DNA of 64,000 bases from Branchinecta lynchi (lineage: Eukaryota > Arthropoda > Branchiopoda > Anostraca > Branchinectidae): NCBI GenBank assembly GCA_023053575.1, contig JAKZAP010000007.1, forward strand, positions 27,739,464-27,803,463, read 5' to 3'. Positions 34,576 through 46,005 of this stretch are shown piece after piece. Within the stretch, counting starts at the first letter, position 1, and every line of letters starts with the position of its first letter. Below the pieces are notes generated by a model that searched no databases, was not told the origin of the DNA, and was given only the letters and a program-made list of their open reading frames with translations. The position numbers and the translations under genes are program-made.

Positions 34576-35310
34576 TTATACAGGTCTCCTCCTTTCGACG
34601 CACCATAAATCATGAACGTCTTCACCAGAAGTCATGACTTCCCATGATCCAGATCGTTCACTTTTTGTGAAGTTAGGCAGTATCGAAGCATCGCCAAATA
34701 CTGAAACCACAGCTGTGACCTCCGGTACTGGAGCAGTACTGATCAATTCCTGTATTTTTTCTAAGGAATGATTACCTTCTACATCCCCAACATTTACTTC
34801 CTTGTTCATCAGCTTCGGGTGCAAGCTTTTCAGCTGTAGTCTTGGAAAGCAGAATGGCGTGTAGCGCAGCCTGAATCAGTGCATGGCCACGTAGGCTATG
34901 GTTCTGGCGATCGCTTTTCCGCTGGGATATCCGAGTCCAGACTCCATCTCCGAACATCTCCGAGTCCCTACTTCCAGTCCTGATTCCCAAGTCCGGACAT
35001 CTCCAAGTCCTGACTACCAGTCCTGATTCCGAGTCCGGAGATCTCCGAGTCTTGACTCCTCCAGGATGTAGCCCATTGCTCAGAATAAGCTCATCGTGGT
35101 ATGGGATCCTCCAAGTTTCAGGACGAACTCTTAAAGCCCACTTCCTGGTGAAGCTGCTTCGACCATTTTCATGACTTTCCACAACAGGGGTTGGACAAAG
35201 GTTACATCGAAACTAAAGACATGTCTGCCAGCCTGGTCCGGCATAAAAAGTATAACCGGGTAAATAGATGTGTCGTCAATAGCTGGAAGATCGATCATTG
35301 AGAGGAAGAG
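34576..35310 (-). pseudogene. Decayed TE-associated protein of unknown function
   Basis: Minus strand, from about 35303 down: DLPAIDDTSIYPVILFMPDQ, then VTFVQPLLWKVMKMVEAA, a stop, VLKLGGSHTTMSLF, a stop, AMGYIL. From memory, uncharacterised proteins common in cnidarian and other invertebrate repeats have the same order: a MIDLNP..IYST segment, a TFDQPL.WKA segment, then LRLGGFHT.MSFLGSIG. Further down the strand (34890-34600), LRGHALIQAALHAILL and NKEVNVGDVEGNHSLEKIQE continue the pattern (VRGHxLV.xAL). Between these parts lies a minisatellite (34918-35065). Two stops and at least one frameshift make it a pseudogene. The name and function of the family are not known to me. Confidence 0.6.
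34918..35065. repeat. Minisatellite of TCCGAGTCC-type units
   Basis: Tandem imperfect units around tccgagtcc.gactcc and atctccgagtcctgac, with a higher-order period of about 50-60 bp. It interrupts the TE-associated pseudogene. Confidence 0.75.
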
Positions 35311-36600
35311 AGTAAACTATTTCCCTGGGCGATTCCCGACCATAAGTGATTGTTGTGTTCCATTCCAACCCAGGCTTGGGTATCGGAAGGAAAGCCAGAG
35401 TATGTCAAGACTAGAGTAAAGAGTCGATGACTTGTTGAAATTCTCTGAGACTTTCGGATCGAAGATTTCCGATTTCGGATCGCGGGATATTGAACCATCT
35501 GATGTGTGGTTCACAGTGCGTACAAAAAAAAAAAAAAAAAATAGTTCATAGGCAGTTGATTGGTCATGGGACTACGTTTGCTCGCATAAGTTTAGTAGAT
35601 TCTGATAATGCAGAAATATCAAATAAGCTTCGGTGTAGGGTAGATAGGTCTCAGGGTAGATGTCTTGCATTGTCTTACTTGGGGCTTGTTCTCAAGACAC
35701 GGTATTTGGTCTTCAAGAAGGTTCTGCTATTAATGACCAGCTCTGGTATATACATATTTTTTTTTCCTTCTAACAATCGATCATTTTGATGGGTAGTAAA
35801 CGCTGACTAAACAATCTTTACAAATATAATAACGGCGCATATTAGTGATATTGAATCTTTTTTCCTAGTGCAAGATATACCAAATCTTACCTCTTTTTAA
35901 GTCTTAACTTGTCATTCTGCATCAGCATCGTACTTCAGTCGAAAAAAGTGGACGACCTCTAAAATCGTAATTTTTGTCCTTAATACGTACAAATTGGCAC
36001 TAAAAGCCAAAAACGGCTCATTTTGCGTCAACTCGGGATCTACACCTTTGGATATCTTGTATTTTTTTGTGTAGACATTTAGCATTCAAAAGCAGTTTCA
36101 TTCGTACTTTACTTTTCTTAATAATTTTTTTGTTTTTATTAAAAAATCGTAGAGATCACAAATTTATGGCTTTGAAACTTCTTTCAAGCTTGGAAGACAA
36201 GCAATTTGATTCCGTTTCCGGTCTCAGCTCCTGATTCTATGTTGGAATCGCACTTTCAATCAAGAAAATGGGGTCACATAGAAAATTGTATTGTTTTTGC
36301 GAAATAGGTTGAAAAAATGACATTAACTTTTTGCTGGTGCTTGGTATGCCAAATCCGACCTCATTTTCGGTTTCAGCTTTTCATTTTGCATTAGAACCGT
36401 AATTCAGTTCAAGAATAACGGACGACCACGGAAATACTAAATTTTTGTTCTCAAAAAGCGGATGAAAGGCACTAAAAGCGAAAAAACGCTTACTTTGCGT
36501 CTAGCCAGGAGATGCAACATTGGATACGTTGTACAGATTTATTTTTCTCTACAAAATGGTGTAAAATTCATTTCTGTTGCAATTTGTTTCGGGTTGACCC

Positions 36601-37540
36601 CTTTTTGGAGCTCATTTTCCTGTACTGCTACCAAATTCGTTAAAAACATCATGGACTCGATGAACTGAGCTGCATATTACTGGCGCTGACAGAATGTGAT
36701 GCTGATAATTTGTCCATATATAGCCTAATCTATAAATATATGTTCCAGCTTCGTTATGTCCTCCAACTGATGTGCAATAGGAATGTTCAATGATTTGTCG
36801 GCTCAAAGTGATAACCCGGCCGTAGTGCGGGTTACACCGGAAATTAAAAACATAAATACCAAATGGATCTGGTTAAGGGAATCATTAGGGAGAAGTAACA
36901 ATTTACGCGACCTGGCTAAGACCGGAAACCTGCAAGACCCGATTGCCTGGATGAAGAAATCCAAGGAACAGTTGCTTTTTGGATTTGCCTATCTGAAACT
37001 ATTGGCCTTGTTGTTACTTGCCCTGATCGCGTGTTTTAAAAATACCTGAAACGGTTTTCTTAGAGGTGTAAGGTGCCTAAAGCAGAGTTTTTTCCCCAGA
37101 AAAATGTTAAGGAAAACCAAATTGACCCGTCACTCCCCTTTAATGAAAGCACTGTTTTGGGACAGAGCAAGAAGCAATTTTGAGCCATCAGAGTTGAATG
37201 AACCTATCTTTGGGACACTGACAGCATATTTCATATTTCTACATTTTCTTGTTTCTGATTTTCTCATAATTTTTACGGATTGCAAATTCAGTCCCTGCGA
37301 ACAGTTGTCTAAATATATTTGCTTGTGTCAAACAAATAATGCACGAATCGGATCAAATCTTGTTCAAATTTGTTGTGTCTTTAATTCTCAGCAGGTCTTT
37401 AATTCTCATAGGCCTCACGTCACGGGTATGCTAGTATAGCTTGTTTGACCTTTGCCGTCGACTAAATTATTGACGGCAATGGCATGCAGGGGCGTCGCTA
37501 TGGGGGGGGGGGGGTACAACCACCTCTCGAAGAAAGAAAA
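36601..37540. other. Unassigned; W-tail-like fragment
   Basis: At about 36905-36960 the sequence gacctggctaagaccgg...gcaagacccgattgcctgga resembles the W-family tail. A poly-G run is at 37502-37514. No gene. Confidence 0.4.
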
Positions 37541-37542
37541 AA

Positions 37543-37640
37543 AGCTAATCTGGGCACTCGTAGAGTGCCCGACCAAATAAATTAAGCTAAACTGGACGCT
37601 CGCGGAGCGCCCGAACACAAAAGTTCAGCTAAACGGGCGC
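37543..37640. repeat. 42-bp tandem repeat, each unit with a hairpin
   Basis: Two full units and one partial. Unit 1 has gggcactc gta gagtgccc (37552-37570, perfect 8-bp stem). Unit 2 has ggacgctc gcg gagcgccc (37594-37612, one mismatch). The third keeps only the left arm, gggcgctcac. The linkers are aagctaaact-like. Stem bases differ between units 1 and 2 while most of the pairing is kept. Confidence 0.7.
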
Positions 37641-38664
37641 TCACCCTCAATGCCCTAAAAAGTCAGTAAGGTTAGTTCAAGCGTTTGAGACTTCAGGAAT
37701 AGGATTATCAGCCGCATGTTTCGAGCTTGCCATATTGACAATTTCAACACACGATGTGTTATGTACCAATATCTGTTAATTCATGTAAAAAAACAGGCCG
37801 ATTTCGCTTGTGGCGTTTCGTTGTTGCTTGTGGCGTTTCATTGTTGTTAGTTTAGTTAGTTAGTGTGACGTTTAAAAATAAATCGGCTTCCTGAGAAATG
37901 AGCGACGGTGTAATAATGGGCCTGACTATTGCAACTTGTCATTTTATTTTTATTTTGTTCTTTAACTGGAAACTCGGAAAGTCTGCTCTGTTTCACGTTA
38001 GTGTACTTCTTTTTCGGAAAGGGTCAGACTGTTACACATTACCAACTAATAGTCTCACGTTTCCTTGATTCGTCATCAACAAAGACAGACGGGCAGATCC
38101 GTGCTAAGTGGCCCTTAATTTCATTTGGATCCGAAAAGACCTATTCTGATCATACAGGATTTCACAAAATTATTTTGCCAAGAGCACCTTTTGCAGTAGC
38201 CTCTATTTACTGGAAACTTGCGTCATTTCATTCTGGGGTGGCCTGGGTCACCTTATAAGATTTTATTGACGAAAGAATGTTTCTCCCGAAAAAATTCTTA
38301 GCCTACTTAAAAAATTTCGCCTACGGGGCTCATTTTCATTCTGTCGATTATACAGTCATTAGGAGGTGCTGTGGGGTGGGCTATTGCATTAGCAAATTCC
38401 TGTTATTACAAATCACGTTCACCTTATGTTTCTGTAGTTTTGCAAAGTTTCCAGCATGCGATGCTGTGTTTCTTGCATCTCTGCATCTGTCGTATATTTT
38501 GCGATAGTCACCTCCCACGCCCAAGCCCTTCAAACCGCCCCTGAGCCCGTAGATACGACTAGGCTTCTTCAGACCTCAAGGCTTGCAATGTTTCACATGT
38601 TTTATTACCACGAGTGCGAGGAAAATCTAAAATGGCCGGCAGGGTGCCGGCAGCTGCCCTGTCA
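37641..38664. other. Unassigned
   Basis: A short direct repeat, cttgtggcgtttc.ttgttg, is near 37808 and 37829. No gene recognised. Confidence 0.3.
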
Positions 38665-38690
38665 CCCCCCCCCCCCCCCCCCCCCCCCCC
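38665..38690. repeat. Poly-C tract (about 26 bases)
   Basis: An uninterrupted run of C, which produces the proline run in an ORF at 38456-38845 that is otherwise without motif. Confidence 0.9.
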
Positions 38691-38859
38691 ATCTAGTTTT
38701 CGCTAGTGAAGCCCTTGATGGCAGGAACAAATTTCTTCTTGCAAAGGCAACTATAAGATCATATTGCGATCATATACGCTACTCTGTGTTTTGGTTTTCA
38801 GAAGACAACACCAATTTAACAAAACAGTTAGTATTGTTTGTTTAAAGAAAGGAAATAAG

Positions 38860-38995
38860 TAATTTGTTCTTCACCCGGCATTTTGAAAAACAGAGTATAG
38901 AAAATAAAATAAATAATAAAATCATATAACGTAAGCCTCCAGCCCCTTGCTTATAGGGGTAAGAGCCTAATTATTGTATTATATGATTTTATTAC
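38860..38995. repeat. Short inverted repeat with LINE-tail-like edge
   Basis: The arms are aataaaatcatataacgtaa (38916) and tattatatgattttatta (to 38995), stem about 16 bp. The left flank (cggcattttgaaaaacagag) resembles a reversed LINE 3' end. Confidence 0.5.
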
Positions 38996-40984
38996 AATTA
39001 TCGAATCTTCTTCCTTTTCGGCTTCTTCAAAGCCTAAAGAAGTCAAGTCCCAGCCACTCAAGAACGTCGAAGACACTCCTTTTGATCCACGTTCTTCAGA
39101 GGTTTTGTGAGAGAATCTAAAGAAGACTGAAGACCCGTCTTCCCTTTTGTCCAAATCCTCTGCTTTGTGTCGAGAAATCTAGGCTCATTTTGCAGTAGTT
39201 TAGTCTTTTGTTCGGTCGTACCAGATAATCGAAAGCACAGTAGCATTTGATTCAGTGATCCTGCGTTTTGCAAGAAATAATCTTCTGAAGGAGCTGACCC
39301 TTCTTACTTCGTGGAAGTGGCGTCCGTCGATCAGTCATGTCTGACTTATCATTTGATATACTGACTCATCATTTGATATATATATTTGGAGAACGTCTAT
39401 AAAATTCTTGACACGCTATTGAAAACTTATTTTCTTCTAGAAAAAAAAAGTTGTTTTTATCGTCAAAAGACAACTGAAATTTTGCTTTTCGTCGTGGCTG
39501 TAATTACGGATAGTAGAGCGAGTGAACATTGAAAATAGTGTAGTTTCTGTAAGAGCGCATACTCACAGTACCTGTCTTGCAGAGCTTGATTTTACCGCCC
39601 AAGGACTAGGTGGGATTACCGATGAGCAACTAAGATCAGTGAAATGATGCTGCTTGCTATCTGCAGAATTCTTCTTCACTGTCTGGATTGTGCCCTGCTT
39701 ATAACTTTGCTAGAAAATAAAAACATCCGACAGGGCCTTCTAAATAGAAGGGGATTCTGTAGATTACCCCTGCGCTGCTGTCGTTCGTTCTCCTGCTGTG
39801 TTCTGTGTCATCTATGAACGGGGAAGAGGATTAAGTGATTTTTGATGGGATAGGGAGGGAGAAGATGAGAGATTTGTTGTCCAGTAACTGGGGGATTGAC
39901 TTTAGGCATCAGTTCTTTGACTGCAAAGCTGATCTAAAGAGAATTCATCAGAATTAAAATATTTTAAAAGTGGAAAATTGTAGGCTGTAAATAAATAAAT
40001 ACAATGTTCAGACAAGGGTAAGACTCTTACTTACCAAAATACCAATTTTGTTTAAAGCACAATGGAAACTAACTATGCTTCAATTTTTATAAAAAGCTTC
40101 ACACACACATTTCTGACTTCCACTAGATAGCGCTGCAAAAATAATCCGTTTTCTTGTTATCGCTTCTCATTGGCTCTTCCGCGTATCGGTGGAGACGATT
40201 TCAGAGTATGGTATTGCAAGGCGCGAAAATTCAAAAACTCTCGGCCATGTACGGAAATCAATCGTTTTGTAGAGCTGAGGGACGAGAGTGTCATGGCTGC
40301 TAAAATGAACCGTCTCTGTAGCTGGCAGATTGCTCCAGTGTTATCTGATGAATCTTTCTGTTGTTTGTAGTACCGAAGAGAAGTTTTGCTTTCTGTATGT
40401 AAAGTTACAACACTGCCAAAAATGTACAAATATAACTGACCTACTTGCAGCTGATTCCAGAGCCTACAAGGATTTTCAGTAAACACCGTTAATATAAATA
40501 TTTGTCAACAATACAAATAATCCGGAGTATATAATATCAAAGAATAGATAAGAAAAAAGAAAGTCCGCTTGTGTTTGTCGAAGCTATTAAATCGGAGTAT
40601 GGCAGTCAGCAAAACACTGCGTAACGATATATTAGCGAAAATAACTTGTCAAGGACTCTGCTGAGTTCTTATGCGACATTGCATCCTAGTGGGTGGTAAT
40701 GTGGTACCATGAATGTTTGATCCGCACATTGAACTTTAAAGAAAAAAAGGATATTGTAGGAACAATTTGGTCTGATGATACCCGTTTGTAACGAGAGGTT
40801 GACCTGAGCATGCTAACTCGTAAAAGTCTTGCTCTAAATAGCAGATGACACCAGGGTCGGTAAAGTGTGGATGTGGTATGGTTAATTAACCTCCACTTGA
40901 GGGGAGTCGCAGGTTCTTTGAAGAGATACCGTAGGCTGCATCGAGCAGCGACTCGACGAGAGGGTCGTATGATATTAGAGCGTC
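38996..40984. other. Unassigned 2 kb
   Basis: No recognised repeat or coding motif. The ORFs at 40157-40486 show nothing familiar. Confidence 0.3.
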
Positions 40985-41895
40985 TGAGCTTGCTATAGGA
41001 TAACAAGACAAAAAGTTTCGATTGGATCCCAAAAATCTAATATTTGATCCAGACAGTTGGGTCTTATCTTCGCCAGATCCAGTCTTCGCCAGGCTAATCA
41101 TCATAGAAAACCAAGTTCAGATATACCTCTAGAAGCCATGCCTGCTTTGACGATACTGACCGAAACTTCCTGCTTTACTTCTGCCGAATTTCCGGCTTTG
41201 GCCAAATTACGAGCGACTAATTGTCCAGCAAAAAGAGAAAGTTGTCTCTATAAAGAAAATTCTAGTCAACTTCAAATTGACTTCACCTATAAAAAAAATC
41301 CAGTTACAACCGGATTCCGGGCGATATGTCCGGGTAAAAAATTATTATGATACATAGACTCAGCGGATCTCCTTACCCCTAAACCTGTCATCTAATCAAC
41401 TTCAAAAAAAAATTTGCTTTTAACAAATTTTTCGGTTTTGGCCGAATTCCGGGCAAACTAGTTGTCTGGGTAGAGAATGCTTTTCATATAAGTGTTCAGC
41501 ATACTCCTCGAAATTGAAGTGTTAATCAACCATAAACGATACTTTGATTGTTAACCAACTTTTCGGTTTTTGCCGGATTCTGAACGAACTACTTATCCGG
41601 CAAGAGAATGTTTTTTCACCATCGTGTTCATCATGTCTTCTTACCCCATAATCGAACATCACATGAGCTTTTGAACTTTTTTTTGTTTGTCCCTTAATTT
41701 GAACCCCCTTCCCCACCCCTAAATGTAGGGCTACAAAGCTTATCTACGAGCTTACCCGTGACCCAAAGAATACTCACACCAAGTCTCATCGAAATATCTC
41801 ATTCCCTTTGAGAGTTATCGTGCTAACAGACGGACAGACGGACAACTTTTGCGATTTCCTAGGTAGGCCCATCCCTCCACTTAGGTTTTGGGATC
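40985..41895 (-). mobile_element. Family W element, copy 6 (minus strand)
   Basis: The minus-strand leader is at about 41890-41690 (gttttggggatcccaaaacc on that strand; ttcgatgagacttggtg), with central units to about 41350. The tail is at 41150-41000 with ttggatccc and the end aacaagac (plus strand 41000-41008). Confidence 0.85.
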
Positions 41896-42268
41896 CCCAA
41901 AACAAAAGGGGAAGGTGAGTTACACAAGTAGGGAAAATGGAAGAAACTCGATCGGAGCAAAATTGCTTTACTGACTATATACACTTACATTTTATTTAGG
42001 AGAAATGGCGACTAAATTCAGCTAACTGCGTCCCAGTATGAAACTGTGGCTACTTGGTTTACTTGCTTGGGTGCGAGGGATTGTTTTCTTGCTGAGTGGT
42101 GACTATTTGTAGAACCCGAAAACCATCTAAATAAACTTTTCTTAAATCAGAAAGGGCATACGGAGAAAATGGTTCAAATCTTCTTCCTCCTCCTTACAGA
42201 GTTGGCAAGCATACCTCCCGTCAGAAGCCTTACTACCTCGTTGAAATGCCTTCTAACCTCTCTGATTG
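41896..42268. other. Unassigned
   Basis: Nothing recognised. Confidence 0.3.
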
Positions 42269-42620
42269 GACTGTCCGAAGTTTCATGACAGACAACAGAA
42301 GGATGCGCGTTTTCAACAGACAACGCGTAACTGTCGACACTTCGTATGTTGTCTGTTATTTTTGGAAATGTTATGCATAACAAGCTTTGCCATCAGGAAG
42401 AGGCGAAAAATCACCAAAAAGCAGCTGTTGGATTTTTTGACATCATGACGACATTTTGTGGCTGTTTTTCGGCTCTTCCTGGCAATGCTTGTTCTGTATA
42501 CGTTTCCACGTTATAACGTTTCCCAACACAACAGATAACGTCCCAATTATTGTCTTTTACGCACTGTCTGTTGAACCACTCATCCTTCTGTTGCCTGTTA
42601 TGAAACTTATGACAATGTAG
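42269..42620. mobile_element. Family P near-palindromic element, copy 2
   Basis: Left gactgtccgaagtttcatga; right cttatgaaacttatgacaat. Shares gatgcgcgttttcaacagac with copies 1, 3 and 4. The arms are less alike than in copy 1. Confidence 0.85.
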
Positions 42621-43514
42621 TAACAATAGCTATGTGTAGAAAAATCTCGACCGTGAGAAAAAAATGGTTAAGTAAATTATTTCCCGTTTTTGTTTGAAGT
42701 CCATGGGACAGGAAAAAAGCTTTGAACAAAAGCTGTGGATAATTTTCTAAAAGCAGAGCTTGGTTTCAAAGTATTCAGCTCTTTCAAAATAGCTTAAACA
42801 ATGCTTCTCTACCTTCACTATCCTTCACATGCGAGTGGCAATTGCTGGAGTCTGATCTTGGTCCTTTCCGGGCCAAAAGGGACGGGGATGTGGAAGATTG
42901 ATTTCCACTTAAGGACGCGGTCGGATTGAGCTCCTTTACGTTGCCAACTTGTTTGGGGATGTCAGGGAAGGAGGGCACGTGCGGTGGAAGGGTTTGAAGT
43001 TTTCTGCTTGCCTTCGATTGATCATGAAGCGTTCGACGCTGAAGGTCGAATAAGGGTCACCGATTATTTGTACGTCTGTTATCCGTGCTTAGGTTAAAGT
43101 TTAATTGAAAAGACAACTGTTTTTGTGTCACTGAATTGAGTAGGGGAGCTCGGGGTTGACCCGGACGCTAATTTTCATTTTTCTTGCTAGGCCGCCATTT
43201 CTTAGCGTATTTACATCGCTTTTGTTGTCAAACGTGTAGAATGTCTCTAGCTGGTAATTTTTTCAGATTTTTTTCTCCATCAGATTTTTTCGGAAACATG
43301 TTTTTCTGTTTTTCAATTTGTACGGACCAACCCCGTACTTCGAATCATAATCGAACATCGAATCTTCTAATCGAATCACCATTTTTCTGTGAAACAAGGG
43401 GTTATTATAGCTTTAGTAGATCGGGCTCTTCATGTATGTTCACCACAGTTCTTGGATCTTGAACTAGACCACCTCCGCGATGTTTTGTTTGGAAACGGTT
43501 ATCCGAGAAACTGA
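42621..43514. other. Unassigned; possibly 5' part of Penelope-like element
   Basis: No motif read with confidence. The Penelope reverse transcriptase, if ever present, is not visible here. Confidence 0.3.
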
Positions 43515-44083
43515 TTGACGCAAAAATCGAAAAACGCAAAGGGAAGTTTCGTCACCCCCCTTCATCCCCAACCCCTGAAACTGAGAAAAAGGTCTACGTA
43601 CCGCTTCCATATGTACGTGGCTTCACAGACAAAATACAAAAAAAATCTTACCCCTCATAACATCTCGGCTTACTTCAAAAGCTCCAACACAGTGAATTCT
43701 TATCTTTACTCTGGTAAAGACCCGATTTCCGAGACAAACTGCCAAGGGGTTTACAAGATCCCATGTTCATGTGACAAATGGTATATTCGTAGGACGCACC
43801 AGCACCTGTCCGATCGCCTCCACGAGCACAGAACCAGCATAGATGCAACCCTTCGGTGCAAAAACAGACCCGAGAATTTCTTTAGTGCTCTAGCTGAACA
43901 CATTTATGATCACCCCGATCACAGTATCAGATTTGATGAAAGCAAAATAATAGGGGAGAGACAGGTCTGGGCAGTTCATCCATGAAGCATTTGAAAAAAA
44001 AATACCAAATAAGGGACATAGCTTTAAACAGAGATACTGGTGAGTTTCGTATAAACCCATTGTACAATAGATTCCTATAAAAG
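43515..44083 (+). pseudogene. Penelope-like element, GIY-YIG endonuclease end
   Basis: An open frame at 43515-43985 reads NISAYFKSSNTVNSYLYSGK and then GVYKIPCSCDKWYIRRTHQH with RLHEH following. This is the GIY-YIG nuclease at the C-terminus of Penelope-like retroelements, where a CxC pair precedes YIGrT and R..EH (family knowledge). The G of the YIG is replaced by R here, which should damage activity. After a frame change near 43965 the sequence goes on to LNRDTGEFRINPLYNRFL-like text (about 44010-44080) and a stop, the normal C-terminus. The RT part is absent: a 5'-truncated, frameshifted copy. Confidence 0.85.
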
Positions 44084-44085
44084 GA

Positions 44086-44784
44086 TGCCGTACTTCTCAG
44101 ACCCCCTCAAACCACACTTTGTGTGCCGCCAAACATACCAATTACTTTAAACATCCCTTGCAATAATACTCGACCGACCAGACTTGCAGCAAACATTGCG
44201 AACATGCGAATTCACCAAGCGCTGAATACGTAATTATCCCATGTCACCCCTTAGGGCATATAGAGCAAGGATTGCTATTTCACGCGCGCATGAATCTGGT
44301 CAGAAGAGTTTAGTTCTGTGAAATTATTTGTACAGTGATGGGAAAAGCGAAGGATTGTATAATTGCTGGGTGAAAGCTTTTGCGCTTTCCCAGGGAATTG
44401 GTAAATTGTAAATAGACACAGAATTCAGAATTGCAAAATAATCACAGATTTGTACATATACAGTTTTAACACGCACATTTATCCGTTATTTTATTTGAAT
44501 TTCTTGGTCGTTTTAATCCACATCGTTCTTCTGGTTTTTAGTTACATATCGTTGTATGTTGTGTTGGTTCCACATCACTTTTCTGTTGGTATTGTGTTGG
44601 ATTTTGTGATCTAGTTGTTTGTTTTTTTCGCCGAGGACGGTTTTCCGGAAGTGCAACAGAAATATCCGAATTTATATTTATCCCTTGCACATCATCCTAG
44701 AGGGACAATCAGCTGATAAAAAAAAACCCGAAAATCACGGTTTTCTATTCCTTAATCGACTACTCATTAGCTGTCTCAAAATAT
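44086..44784. other. Unassigned, possible Penelope 3' region
   Basis: Nothing recognised after the endonuclease stop. Confidence 0.3.
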
Positions 44785-44975
44785 TTTGGTAGCCCCTTAA
44801 TTTGAACCCCCTCCCCACCCCTAAATGTAGGGCTACATAGCCTGTCTACGAACTCGTCCTTCTCTTGGCCAAAATGATACTCACTCCAAGTTTTATCAAA
44901 ATATCTCATACCCTTCGAGAGTTATCGTGCTCACACAGGTATCCCTCCAATTACGTTTCGGGATCCCAAAAGGGC
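44785..44975 (-). mobile_element. Family W element, leader fragment (minus strand)
   Basis: Only the leader is left: ttgaaccccctccccacccc, tatctcatacccttcgagag and ttacgtttcgggatccca. The central units and tail are missing. Confidence 0.8.
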
Positions 44976-45087
44976 GAGCTTTTATACTCTATTTCGCAGA
45001 AGTGAAGAATACTCTGATTCAAGGTTTGGTTACAAGGTCTTTTGAGGTTTAATTCAAGCTGCAATAGACGTCGCCTAAATTTAACTC

Positions 45088-45175
45088 TAAGTGAGTAAGT
45101 AAGTAATTTAAACCCGCCATTTTTAAAAAGAGGGGTAAATGAAGAAAATACACAAAACACTTAAACACACAGAGA
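45088..45175 (-). mobile_element. LINE 3' tail, (TTACT)n type
   Basis: Plus strand reads gtgagtaagtaagtaattta, then cccgccatttttaaaaagag and gtaaatgaagaaaatacaca. Diverged from the other tails of this family. Confidence 0.75.
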
Positions 45176-45578
45176 ATGATACTTACGGATCTGTTATACC
45201 TAATCGCGGTAAATTTGGAAGAAGAGACCTGGGAAAAAAAATTTCTGCTTGTTTAGCTTCCCACATTACATTTTTATCCGGGGTGAGTGACCTACTGTCT
45301 CGAAACGACCTGGCGCGCTTAAGGAAGACATGTTTTAAGTTCTGTAAATATTTTCTGTAACTACCTGCCCGTCATAGTAACACAGGTATTATGCGTTATT
45401 TCAATTTTATTGATCCAGTTGGAAGCCTACTAGAAACTGAGCGGCGAGCGTGTAGACGATCGCATACATCGAAGTCAAGATGCTTGCTCCTTTTAGTTCG
45501 TTGATACGTTATCTATATTTTCTTTTCCCCTTGATTTTCCACTTTTGTTTTATTAAAATAATAAAATAAAATAAAAAA
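45176..45578 (+). pseudogene. LINE ORF2 C-terminal fragment
   Basis: 45176-45360 reads HITFLSGVSDLLSRNDLARL and KTCFKFCKYFL. After a stop, the same family pattern goes on as NTGIMRYFNFIDPVGSLLE. It parallels the region KFVKYLLRLPPW...NKYGIVDPIRKLDEL of the LINE at 13003-13629, so both belong to one LINE family. It ends in an A-rich tail (aataaaataaaataaaa). It abuts the reversed tail at 45088, a tail-to-body inverted arrangement. Confidence 0.7.
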
Positions 45579-45849
45579 AATTCGGCCAGGAAGCAGTGGA
45601 TAAAAAAAAAAGGTTTGATTCAAACTGCAACTGGTATGGTCTGATTTATCTCTGAATTTGTGGAAGTAAAATCTAGAAATACTGGAGGATCATACTCATT
45701 TCGCTTTGTACGTAGAGATAGTTAAGCACCTGACATAGAGACCTACATAGCACCATGCTGTGGTCTTTAATTAATCATTTAAAAGAATGCCAGATTTGAT
45801 GTAAATCTTGGAATTCCTCCTCAGATATTAAAATTGTGTTCTCTCTATT

Positions 45850-46005
45850 TTAGCCGGGGATATTTCGCAATGATGACGTTTAGCCGTGGGGACTTTATGT
45901 CATGGGGACATTCAGTCGTGGGGATGTTTTGCCATGGGTACATTTTTTCATTGAAACATTTCGCCGGGACGTTTCGCCTACAACCTGGCAGGCCTGTTTC
46001 TAATG
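45850..46005 (+). repeat. Degenerate tandem array T2 (GGGGACGTTTTGCCATG), copy 1
   Basis: About eight imperfect 17-21-bp units such as gtggggatgttttgccatgg and gccgggacgtttcgcctaca. The same motif in inverted orientation is at 52405-52550 and in direct orientation at 54655-54735 and 55745-55870. Each array ends in a (t)ttcgcctaca-like edge. Confidence 0.75.

Larger units (their letters stand above)
33480..36600. repeat. Large inverted repeat (arms about 500 bp)
   Basis: The segment 33480-34060 is repeated in inverted orientation at about 36100-36590. Shared landmarks: gaactgaagtatgattctga (33749) versus gttcaagaataacggacgac (36409) and the corresponding complements; the left's ggtctcagct-type complement is matched at 36220. 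The right arm is also tandemly doubled (unit starts near 35870 and 36335). The enclosed 1.8 kb holds a decayed TE-associated gene. This may be one large TIR element; the exact ends are not resolved. Confidence 0.65.

Noticed and set aside
34772..35182. 136-codon minus-strand ORF as an intact gene
   Set aside because: Only its ends resemble the TE-associated family and in different frames; its middle is the TCCGAGTCC minisatellite.
36783..37049. 88-codon ORF with a hydrophobic C-terminus (LLALLLLALIACF)
   Set aside because: Its middle part (LAKTGNLQDPIAW) corresponds to the tail of the family W element, so it is repeat-derived; the hydrophobic end is composition.
38456..38845. 129-codon ORF with a proline run
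   Set aside because: The run comes from a poly-C tract; no other feature supports a gene.
40157..40486. Possible first exon with atcatggctgctaaaatg and an upstream CCAAT-like box (attggctcttccgcg)
   Set aside because: No donor in a suitable frame and no recognisable protein; the motif is too short to support a promoter.
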